The notes under the pieces are model-generated. The model did no database searches, was not told the DNA's origin, and saw only the letters and a list, made by a program, of their open reading frames with translations. The position numbers and the translations under genes are program-made. Positions 7,869 through 15,674 of a stretch of 64,000 bases of DNA are shown in pieces; the stretch's first letter is position 1; each line of letters begins with the position of its first letter. The stretch is from Ensifer adhaerens (GTDB lineage Bacteria; Pseudomonadota; Alphaproteobacteria; Rhizobiales; Rhizobiaceae): contig NZ_CP083349.1 in NCBI RefSeq assembly GCF_020035535.1, positions 1,798,001-1,862,000 of the forward strand. The letters run 5' to 3'.

Positions 7869-8892
7869 GGCGATGGCCCATCCGTTTCTGGTCAAGGACA
7901 TCGCCTTTCAGGCCGGCCTCAGCACCGCGACGGTCGATCGCGTGCTCAACGAGCGCCCGGGCGTCCGCCGCCAGACGAGCGCCCGTGTTCGCGCTGCCAT
8001 CGAGGAACTGGAAAAGCAGCAGGCCGGACTCGACATTCAGGGCCGCAAGTTCGCGATCGATATCGTCATGGAGGCGCCCGAGCGCTTCACCGATGCGGTG
8101 CGACGGGCCTTCGAAAGCGAAGCGATGACATTGGCACCGACAAGCTTTCGCTGCCGTTTTCACTTCGCCGAGACCATGCGCCCACACGACATCGTGCAAC
8201 TGCTCGATCGCATCCGCCTGCGAGGAACCGATGGGCTCGTCTTGAAGGCACCGGATGTGCCCGAGATCGTCGCGGCCGTCGCACGCTTCGAAACCAGCGG
8301 CATTCCCGTCGTGACGCTGGTGACAGATCTGCCCCATTCCCAGCGGACCGCTTATGCCGGCGCCGACAACAGGGCGGCCGGAGAAACCGCTGCCTATCTG
8401 ATCGGCGAGCGCTTTGCCGGTGCCGAAGCCACGGTGCTCGTGACGCTATCCAGCGGCCGCTTCCGCGGTGAGGAAGAGCGCGAGATCGGTTTTCGCCGGG
8501 TGCTGCGCGAACATCATCCGACAATCCGGATCGTCGAGATCAGCGAAGGGCATGGTCGCGACAGCGAGACGGGCGCGCTGGCCGACGCGGCGCTTGCTGC
8601 CAACCAGGACATCAACGCCGCCTATTCGATCGGCGGTGGCAACCGCTCCGTACTCGCAGCCTTCGATCGCCTCGGCCGCCATTGCGCGCTCTACATTGCC
8701 CATGATCTCGATGAGGACAATCTGGCGCTGCTGCGCGCGCGGCGCATTCACTTCGTGTTGCATCATGATCTGAAGACCGACGCTCGCACGGCCTTCCGCA
8801 CGATCATGCTCCGTGGCCGTGCTCCGTCCACCGTCATCGGCCCTCAGCTTTCAGCCGTCGTGGTCATCACGCCCTATAACGTACCGGAGTAG
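7867..8892 (+). CDS. LacI-family transcriptional regulator
   Basis: A 341-residue regulator. The N-terminal helix-turn-helix has the LacI signature (VKDIAFQAGLSTATVDRVLNERPGV). It is followed by a hinge and a periplasmic-binding-protein-like sensor domain of ~270 residues, with segments such as GTDGLVLKAPD, GIPVVTLVTDLP and AYAGADNRAAGE. A second ATG at 7873 is an equally good start for the GGAG at 7859-7862. It is divergent from the dioxygenase/SDR operon, its most likely target. Most relatives sense sugars or polyols, but the ligand is not inferable here. Its 3' end overlaps the convergent diguanylate cyclase gene by 26 bp. Confidence 0.9.
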   Translation: MAMAHPFLVKDIAFQAGLSTATVDRVLNERPGVRRQTSARVRAAIEELEKQQAGLDIQGRKFAIDIVMEAPERFTDAVRRAFESEAMTLAPTSFRCRFHFAETMRPHDIVQLLDRIRLRGTDGLVLKAPDVPEIVAAVARFETSGIPVVTLVTDLPHSQRTAYAGADNRAAGETAAYLIGERFAGAEATVLVTLSSGRFRGEEEREIGFRRVLREHHPTIRIVEISEGHGRDSETGALADAALAANQDINAAYSIGGGNRSVLAAFDRLGRHCALYIAHDLDEDNLALLRARRIHFVLHHDLKTDARTAFRTIMLRGRAPSTVIGPQLSAVVVITPYNVPE

Positions 8893-10402
8893 GAAAATCG
8901 CCCCAGCCCCCTGGTCCGGCAGGCGGCTCCTCGCCGGGCAGCACCGCATCGTCAGCGGTCTCGACGCGGTTGCGGCCGCGCCGCTTGGCGAGATAGAGCG
9001 CCTCATCCGCAGCCAGCAGCAAGCCGCGCGCCGTCAGGCCATGTCGTGGCGCGAAAGCGATGCCGGCGCTGCCACCAATGACGAGCAACTGGCCATTGAA
9101 CGCGACCGGCGTCTGCGCATCGGCGACAAGGCCGACCGCAAAACCACGGGCTTCCGTCTCGCTGCAATCGGCGACGATGATGGCGAACTCATCGCCGCCA
9201 AGCCGCGCGACCGTCCCCTTGGGGCCGGCTCTGTTGCGAAAGCGCTCGGCCATGGCGACCAGAACGGCGTCGCCGGCCGCGTGGCCGTGGCGGTCGTTGA
9301 CCGCCTTGAACTCGTCGAGATCGGCATAGACCAGCGTGAACGGATGCGTTTTTGCCCGCAGCAACGCTGCCGCCAGCATATCGTCGAAACCGCTGCGGTT
9401 GAGCAACCCCGTCAGCCGATCGTGCTTGGCGAGATGGCGGTTGAGCGCCTCGCTCTGCTGCAAGGCGGCAAAGAGCGTCGAGAAGCGAAAGGCGACGAAC
9501 GCCATGAGCAGCGCCGCGACGATCGCCATGACGATGACGCTCGGCAGCAGTTCGGCGCGCACAAAGCCACCCGGCGACTTCGGCATCCACGCCGCCACCA
9601 GACAAGAGGCGTCGGAACAGCGCCCGATCGAGGCAAAGACGCTGCCCTCCGGCCTCTCGGCCAGCGGCACGAAGGCCAGCCCGCGGATACCCAGGCGCGC
9701 GGCGATTTCACGGGTCATCTTGGCCGTCACCGGCCGCACCGAGACCAGGAGCATCGGTGCCCGCCGCTCGGCTGGGATCACCAGTGTTTCCGGGATGACC
9801 GCCTGCACGACCGCCACGCTCATGCGCCCGTCGATCTCGCGCAGGTCTACCGCATGAATTCCGGGCACGGCCGGCATCAGCGATTGCGGGTCCGGGGTGA
9901 CGACATCAAGCGCATAGGAACCATAGTTGTTTCTGAGCGAGTTGTCGTAGCGGCGCTTGGCTTCGTCGAGCAGATCATCGACCTCGTCGAGCGGCACACG
10001 GGCCGTGTCGCCCGGCACGACGACGCCATCCTTCAGCACCGTCGAAACGTTGTGATCGACGTCCGTCACGATCAGCCAGGAGAATCCGTAATCCTCCCAC
10101 AGCCAGCCCATCAGCTCGTCCGCTGCAAAGATGTCGCTGACATGCCCCTTGGCGAGTTCCTGATAGGTTTTGTCCCAGAAGGAGATCTGAGCCTGAAATT
10201 GAACGACCGCATCCATCTGGTGGCGCAGCTCGTTTGCCACCAGGCGGCGCTCGGCCGACAGGCCGAAGCGGTCCGCCTCGGCGACGGACCGATCGAGAAC
10301 GTAGATGAGGCTTGCGATGATCAGGACGGCGACCAGGGTGCAGGCGGCATGGATTGCCCAAACCGTTCTCCTCCGCTTCGCTAGCCGCAAAGTCTTGTCC
10401 AT
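8867..10402 (-). CDS. CHASE4-GGDEF membrane diguanylate cyclase
   Basis: A 511-residue inner-membrane protein. A transmembrane helix (residues ~17-37) is followed by a periplasmic CHASE4-type sensor region (~40-280), a second helix (~286-306) and a cytoplasmic GGDEF domain beginning HDRLTGLLNRSGFD. The active-site GGDEF is at 402-406, so cyclic-di-GMP synthesis is expected. The allosteric inhibition motif RxxD, normally five residues before GGDEF, is absent (GPKG instead), which suggests no product inhibition. The signal sensed is unknown. The 3' end overlaps the convergent LacI-type gene. Confidence 0.9.
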   Translation of the reverse strand: MDKTLRLAKRRRTVWAIHAACTLVAVLIIASLIYVLDRSVAEADRFGLSAERRLVANELRHQMDAVVQFQAQISFWDKTYQELAKGHVSDIFAADELMGWLWEDYGFSWLIVTDVDHNVSTVLKDGVVVPGDTARVPLDEVDDLLDEAKRRYDNSLRNNYGSYALDVVTPDPQSLMPAVPGIHAVDLREIDGRMSVAVVQAVIPETLVIPAERRAPMLLVSVRPVTAKMTREIAARLGIRGLAFVPLAERPEGSVFASIGRCSDASCLVAAWMPKSPGGFVRAELLPSVIVMAIVAALLMAFVAFRFSTLFAALQQSEALNRHLAKHDRLTGLLNRSGFDDMLAAALLRAKTHPFTLVYADLDEFKAVNDRHGHAAGDAVLVAMAERFRNRAGPKGTVARLGGDEFAIIVADCSETEARGFAVGLVADAQTPVAFNGQLLVIGGSAGIAFAPRHGLTARGLLLAADEALYLAKRRGRNRVETADDAVLPGEEPPAGPGGWGDFPTPVRYRA

Positions 10403-10649
10403 GATGCAATCGCCCCCTCGTCCGGCCGGCTGTCGCGAGCGTTCTCGCGCCTTTCCAAGCGCGATGCACGGCGACGGCGGCGGGCACGGGCAGCACCGTA
10501 GAGAGCAAAGTCAAAGTTTGGCTTAAATAAGCTGGTGTTGAAATACTTAACAGTTTCAACCCGCTGAATCCGTTGACAATCAGCAGTCGCAGGTGCGCTT
10601 GCAGGGAGCGCAAGCCAACGCCACCGCTCCCCCATTTGCACCAGGTGTT

Positions 10650-12383
10650 CTACTTCGGCACGGCCGTCGCGCGCAGAAAGGAGATGATCTCCTCGTCGCC
10701 CTTGTCGCGCGCCAGATCGCGGATCGATGGACCCGCGATGCCATCCCGCAATCCGGCATTGGCACCTCGATCAAGGAGCAGCCGCACGGCGGCTGCCTGC
10801 CCGTTGACCACGGCGAATGCCAGCGGCGTCATCCAATCCTGTTGCGGCTCCGGACGGCCGTGGCCCCGGAAGCGGCCGAACGGCGTTTCGAGCAAGTCTG
10901 GCTGCCGGTCGAGGTTCTCGGCAACGCGATGGATTACGCCGAACGATGCGGCCGCAAAGATATCCAGCGGCTCTTCCTTCAGGAAACGTACCATCTCGGC
11001 CCTGCCGTTGTACGCGGCCCAGCCGATCGGCGGCGCACGATGGTAGGGATCGCGGGCCGTTGCATCGGCGCCGTGATCTAGCAGCAGCCGCGCCATTGCG
11101 AGATGCCCGTGCAGCGCCGCCTCGTGCAGCGGAGTGCGCGATGTCATGCGGTTGACGTCGAAACCGAGTGAGAGCATGAGCGCCGCTTCGGCGCGCCTGT
11201 CCTCACCCGCGGCTTCATGCAGCAATGCCGGATGCGCTGTCTGCGTCTGTATGATCAGCGTCGGATGGGCGTCGACAAGTGCCCTTGCCGCGTCTCCGTC
11301 GTTTTCCGAGATCGCCCGGGCCAGCCGGTCGACATCGTCGAGCGGTGCTTCCAGAGCACCTTGCGAAATCAGATACTGTGCCAGCGCCCGGTCACCGCCG
11401 AGTTCCGCCCATTGGTAGGGCGTTCGCCCCTTGATGGTGCGATTGACGTCCGCGCCGTGCTCGACCAGAAGCCGCACGCGGTCGCCCATGCGTTTTTCAA
11501 GCGCCCAGGCAAGCTGGTAGTCGAAAACGCGCTCGCCGTTCTCGACGAAACCACCGTCGGCCCGTACCAGCCAATTGTTCCTGTCGTTGGCGTTGAGGCC
11601 ATAGGCGAGCAGCAGCTTCAGGCAGCCGTTGTCAGGCTCGAACATCCGGTTGTAGAGCGCCTGGCTGTCATTGGGCTGGGCTCCGACGTCAAGCAGCAGC
11701 CGCGCGAATCCCGCGCAATCCGGGTGCGGCGGCTGGCGCTCGCGCCCGGCCTCGCCTTCGCCGAAGACGCCGGTCAGCGCCGTGAAACGATACTGGCCAT
11801 CATCCAGCCAATGGGCGTCCGGATTGGCGCCGCGTGCGATCAGCCGCGCGCCCGCCTCGAAGGAGGAGCGACCGGGAACCCGGGCATAGGCGGCGTAGAG
11901 CAGCGGCTCCCAGTCGTAGGGGCCGCCGCGCCTGGTTGCGAGTTTCGGATCAAGATCGAGCCAACGGTCGACCGCAGCGGCATCGCCATTTGCTGCCGCG
12001 ACATGAATGCTGTCCTCGGCGATTTCAGGACGGGTCTCGATCAGGGCGAGCGCCTCAGAAAAACGTTCGGGATCCGGCGCTATGTCACTGAAATAAGAAA
12101 CGGTTGCAAGCGACAGGAAGCGGTTCGCAAGCTGCTCCGTTGCCGGATTTGCCGCTCCCGCATTTTCGAAATGCCGCTTCAGCCGGGTCCAGCTCGAGAA
12201 GCCGAACTCGCGCGCAAGCACCAGTTGGGCATCCTGAAGGCCCATCGCGGCGAAATCGGAAAAGTAAGGTAGCGCCCGCTGGCTTGCACTGCCATCGCCG
12301 GCCTTTACGGCCTTCAAAAGAGCCTTGGCCTGCTTGCGGAGTGTATCGAGGGTAAGGTTCGGGGAAAGATCGCGCGCGATCAT
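10650..12383 (-). CDS. Ankyrin-repeat protein
   Basis: A 577-residue cytoplasmic protein without signal peptide. The start at 12383 is chosen because AAAGGAGGT lies just upstream; the frame stays open 22 codons further. The first ~100 residues are a helical region (LDTLRKQAKALLKAVKAGD, EFGFSSWTRLKRHFENA) found at the head of several bacterial ankyrin proteins. Ankyrin-type units follow, for example HVAAANGDAAAV, TPLHEAALHGHLAMARLLLDHGADA, PIGWAAYNGRAEMV and TPLAFAVVNGQAAAVRLLL. The repeats imply protein-protein binding. No enzymatic domain is visible and neighbours give no clue. Confidence 0.85.
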   Translation of the reverse strand: MIARDLSPNLTLDTLRKQAKALLKAVKAGDGSASQRALPYFSDFAAMGLQDAQLVLAREFGFSSWTRLKRHFENAGAANPATEQLANRFLSLATVSYFSDIAPDPERFSEALALIETRPEIAEDSIHVAAANGDAAAVDRWLDLDPKLATRRGGPYDWEPLLYAAYARVPGRSSFEAGARLIARGANPDAHWLDDGQYRFTALTGVFGEGEAGRERQPPHPDCAGFARLLLDVGAQPNDSQALYNRMFEPDNGCLKLLLAYGLNANDRNNWLVRADGGFVENGERVFDYQLAWALEKRMGDRVRLLVEHGADVNRTIKGRTPYQWAELGGDRALAQYLISQGALEAPLDDVDRLARAISENDGDAARALVDAHPTLIIQTQTAHPALLHEAAGEDRRAEAALMLSLGFDVNRMTSRTPLHEAALHGHLAMARLLLDHGADATARDPYHRAPPIGWAAYNGRAEMVRFLKEEPLDIFAAASFGVIHRVAENLDRQPDLLETPFGRFRGHGRPEPQQDWMTPLAFAVVNGQAAAVRLLLDRGANAGLRDGIAGPSIRDLARDKGDEEIISFLRATAVPK

Positions 12384-12548
12384 GAAAGACCTCCTTTCAT
12401 TCTCGTCCGGTATCCGCGCCCACAGACTGAAAAGAGGTGTGGCAACCAAGTTCAGTGAGACAGGTGGGCCTTGCCCTTCCCGCGGATCGGATGCGCCCTG
12501 CGAACGAGGTCAGCGCTAGCACGCTGGAAGTATACTTGTCCAGCTTTG

Positions 12549-13376
12549 TCAGCTTTCCGGTTCGTAGCGAACGAAGGCGAAGCGATCGCCCGCCGGCGAC
12601 CAGTTGGGAACATTGATCGTTCCCTGCCCGCCGAAAAGCTCGAACAGCACGCGCGCATTGCTGCCATCCATGTCCATCAATCGCAGGCGGACGTCTAGAT
12701 CCCTGGGATGATCGAACACGTCGCCGTCATAGGAGAGCACCAGCAAATGCTTTCCATCCGGCGAAGGGTGCGGAAACCAGTCGCCATAGGGGCTGTTCGT
12801 GATGCGCGCGACGGCGCTGCCATCGGGCCGAACGCGCCAGATCTGCATGCGTCCGGTGCGGCTGGAGTTGAAGTATATCCATTCGCCGTCCGCCGACCAG
12901 TCCGGCCCGTCGTTGCGCCCTTCCCCGTGGGTCAGCCGCCGCTCCTCGCCGCCATCGACGGAGATCGTGTAGATGTCGAAGACCTGGTCGCGGATTCCGC
13001 AATAGGTCACCGTTCGTCCATCCGGCGACCAGCCGTGCCAGTAGGACGGCAGGTTGCGGGTCACAAGCCGCGGCGTGCCGCCTTCGGCCGGCAGCAGATA
13101 GATTGCCGACTTGCCGAACTCGGTCTTGTCGCTGATTGCGATCGTGGCCCCGTCCGGCGAAATGCCGTGGTCGTTGTTGCAGAGTGTGGCAAAGCCGGTG
13201 TCGATCTCCACCGGCTCCGAACCGTCGAGGCCGAGGCGATAAAGCCGGCCATCGCCGTTGATGACCAGGTGCGTGCCGTCCCGCGACCAGTTCGGCGCCT
13301 CGACCAGCCGGTCCGTTTGCCAGACGACCTGTGTTTTGCCGGTGGTGATGTCGTGGATTTCGATGGAACTGCGCAT
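12549..13376 (-). CDS. TolB-like WD40/PD40 beta-propeller protein
   Basis: A 275-residue protein made almost entirely of PD40-type blades, seen as repeated SPDG or WSxDG motifs (APNWSRDG, GISPDGATIA, HGWSPDGRTV, GPDWSADGEWIYFNSSRTG, FPHPSPDGKHL, VPNWSPAGDRFAF). There is no signal peptide, so unlike TolB it probably stays in the cytoplasm. GGAGAG precedes the ATG. It sits 13 bp after a small membrane-protein gene and in the same direction as nadE, so the three may be one transcript. Function is unknown; related proteins are annotated as translocation protein TolB-like or biopolymer-transport-like. Confidence 0.8.
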   Translation of the reverse strand: MRSSIEIHDITTGKTQVVWQTDRLVEAPNWSRDGTHLVINGDGRLYRLGLDGSEPVEIDTGFATLCNNDHGISPDGATIAISDKTEFGKSAIYLLPAEGGTPRLVTRNLPSYWHGWSPDGRTVTYCGIRDQVFDIYTISVDGGEERRLTHGEGRNDGPDWSADGEWIYFNSSRTGRMQIWRVRPDGSAVARITNSPYGDWFPHPSPDGKHLLVLSYDGDVFDHPRDLDVRLRLMDMDGSNARVLFELFGGQGTINVPNWSPAGDRFAFVRYEPES

Positions 13377-13389
13377 TCCGCTCTCCTGC

Positions 13390-13740
13390 CTAGCTGCGGA
13401 GCTGTTTGCAGGCTTCGCCCGGCGGCAACGTCGCCAGAATTTTGGTGCAGATCGACTGCATCAGGATCAGATTACGTTGGTCCCGCCATGTCGAGACGAA
13501 GCCCCAGGCCAAAAGCAGCAGTGTGCAGACGAAGGCAACGCCGACGATGACAAGGCTGCCGATCGCAAGGCCGTAGATCCCAAAGACCGCCGGCGTCGCG
13601 AAATAGGCGACCTGCGCCGAAAGCTGCCTGCTCGCCGAAGCGTCGCTCAGCGACCATAGCCGAACGAGCCGGATTTCCTCCTCCGTGAACTCCGGACGGC
13701 TTTCCGTGCCGTCCCGCGCTTTTGCAGCCGCGCTCACCAC
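13390..13740 (-). CDS. Small membrane protein, unknown function
   Basis: A 116-residue protein starting at GTG 13740 (or GTG 13737), directly after the nadE stop. An acidic N-terminus (EFTEEEIRLVRLW) is followed by a hydrophobic stretch of about 40 residues (VAYFATPAVFGIYGLAIGSLVIVGVAFVCTLLLLAW, written here only as its landmarks YGLAIG and CTLLLLAW) able to form two membrane helices, then a short basic C-terminus with two cysteines. I do not recognise the family. The tight junction with nadE suggests translational coupling. Confidence 0.6.
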   Translation of the reverse strand: MVSAAAKARDGTESRPEFTEEEIRLVRLWSLSDASASRQLSAQVAYFATPAVFGIYGLAIGSLVIVGVAFVCTLLLLAWGFVSTWRDQRNLILMQSICTKILATLPPGEACKQLRS

Positions 13741-15423
13741 CTACCCCCGATCGCGGAAACGGTTGGTGATCGGGTAGCGCCGGTCGCGGCCGAAGTTCTT
13801 CTTGGTAATCTTCACGCCCGGCGCCGACTGCCGGCGCTTGTACTCGGCGATGTAGAGCAGATGCTCGACCCGGTGCACCGTCGCCTCTTCATGGCCGCGC
13901 GCCACGATCTCGTCAGTGCCCATCTCCTTTTCCACCAGGCATTCGAGAATATCGTCGAGCACCGGATAGGGTGGCAGCGAATCCTGGTCCGTCTGGTTGG
14001 GACGAAGCTCTGCCGACGGCGCCTTGTCGATGATGTTCCGCGGAATGACGATGCCGGACGGGCCCAGTGCACCTGGGGGAACCGTGGTATTGCGCCAGCT
14101 CGAGATGGCATAGACCTGCATCTTGTAGAGGTCCTTGATCGGATTGAAACCACCGTTCATGTCGCCATAGAGCGTGGCATAGCCGACGGACATTTCCGAC
14201 TTGTTGCCCGTGGTCACCACCATCGAGCCGAACTTGTTGGAGATCGCCATCAGGATGGTGCCGCGCGTGCGGCTCTGCAGGTTCTCCTCGGTGATGCCGG
14301 GCTCCGTTCCCTCGAACGTATCGGAAAGCGCGCTCAGGAACCCTTCGACCGGCTCGGAAATCGGCACGATGTCGTAGCGGCAGCCGAGTGCGGCGGCGCA
14401 TTCCTTGGCGTCCTTCAGCGATTCCTGCGAGGTGTAACGGTAGGGCAGCATGACGGTGCGCACCCGCTCTTCGCCGAGCGCATCGACGGCCAGTGCGGCG
14501 CAGATCGCCGAATCGATACCGCCGGAAAGTCCGAGCACGACGTTCTTGAAGCCGTTCTTGTTCACATAGTCACGGAAGCCGAGCATGCAGGCGCGGTAAT
14601 CCGCCTCCTCCCGCTCCGGCAGGCGAGACTTCAGGCCGCCTTCGCAATGCCAGCCGCCGTCGCCCTTCTTCCATTCGACGATCGAAATCGCCTCCTCGAA
14701 CTGGCTCATCTGGAAGGCCAACGACTTGTCGGTGTTGAAGGCGAAGCTTGCGCCGTCGAACACAAGCTCGTCCTGGCCACCGAGCTGGTTGGCATAGATC
14801 ATCGGAAGGCCGGTCTCGAGAACCTGCTTCAGCACCACCTGGTGGCGGACATCCACCTTGCCGCGATAGTAGGGCGAACCGTTCGGCGACAAGAGGATCT
14901 CCGCGCCGCTTTCCGCCAGCGTCTCGCAGACGCCGAGATCGCCCCAGATGTCCTCGCAGATCGGAATACCGATGCGCACGCCGCGGAAGTTCACCGGGCC
15001 CGGCATCTCCCCCTGATCGAAGACGCGCTTTTCGTCGAATTCGCCGTAGTTCGGCAGATCGACCTTGTCGCGGAATGCGATCACCTTGCCGTCGTCAAGC
15101 ACCGCCACCGAATTGTGTCGCCCGGATTTGGCAAGCCGCGGCAAACCGATGATGACGCCCGGTCCGCCGTCGGCCGTCTCAGCCGCCAGCTTTTCGACTG
15201 CTTGCAGGCATGCCTTCAGGAAGGCCGGCTTCAAAACGAGATCTTCCGGCGGATAGCCGGAAATGAACAGCTCCGTCAGCAACAGGAGATCGGCGCCCTG
15301 GCGCGCGGCATCAGCGCGCGCCTCGCGCGCCTTGGCCAGGTTTCCGGCGATGTCACCCACCGTCGGATTGAGCTGGGCGACTGCGATGCGGAGGATCGTG
15401 GGGGCGGTCTTGTGAGCGGTCAT
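13741..15423 (-). CDS. nadE: Glutamine-dependent NAD+ synthetase
   Basis: A 560-residue two-domain enzyme making NAD+ from deamido-NAD+, ATP and glutamine. The N-terminal nitrilase-type glutaminase (~1-270) has Glu in LLTELFISGYPPEDL, Lys in FRDKVDLPNYGEFDE and the nucleophile Cys in GIPICEDIWGD. The C-terminal synthetase carries the ATP pyrophosphatase P-loop LGLSGGIDSA and the later VTTGNKSEMSVGYATLYGDMNGG segment. Length is normal for the glutamine-dependent type. It heads a likely operon with a small membrane protein and a PD40 protein. Confidence 0.96.
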   Translation of the reverse strand: MTAHKTAPTILRIAVAQLNPTVGDIAGNLAKAREARADAARQGADLLLLTELFISGYPPEDLVLKPAFLKACLQAVEKLAAETADGGPGVIIGLPRLAKSGRHNSVAVLDDGKVIAFRDKVDLPNYGEFDEKRVFDQGEMPGPVNFRGVRIGIPICEDIWGDLGVCETLAESGAEILLSPNGSPYYRGKVDVRHQVVLKQVLETGLPMIYANQLGGQDELVFDGASFAFNTDKSLAFQMSQFEEAISIVEWKKGDGGWHCEGGLKSRLPEREEADYRACMLGFRDYVNKNGFKNVVLGLSGGIDSAICAALAVDALGEERVRTVMLPYRYTSQESLKDAKECAAALGCRYDIVPISEPVEGFLSALSDTFEGTEPGITEENLQSRTRGTILMAISNKFGSMVVTTGNKSEMSVGYATLYGDMNGGFNPIKDLYKMQVYAISSWRNTTVPPGALGPSGIVIPRNIIDKAPSAELRPNQTDQDSLPPYPVLDDILECLVEKEMGTDEIVARGHEEATVHRVEHLLYIAEYKRRQSAPGVKITKKNFGRDRRYPITNRFRDRG

Positions 15424-15674
15424 GAGCGGGCCTGTCGGTCTTTTCTGAGCGATTGCGTCTGACTTTCGCAGTGTTCTTTAGCGCAATCCGCGGGAAAATA
15501 CCCACAGCCAATCGCAGCTCCGCGAAAAAATACCGAAAAATTCTGTCTTTCCCGGTTCTTATGAAGGGCCGTTGCAGTGCCCTCACGTCACGAAAACCTG
15601 TTCCCAAACCACGTTAAGAAACCATTCATCCCCTGTTCAAAATGACAGGCGTATGACAGATACACGACGCATTT

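Noticed and set aside
8813..10384. 523-residue plus-strand frame
   Set aside because: It is antisense to the CHASE4-GGDEF gene, which has recognisable domains and motifs.
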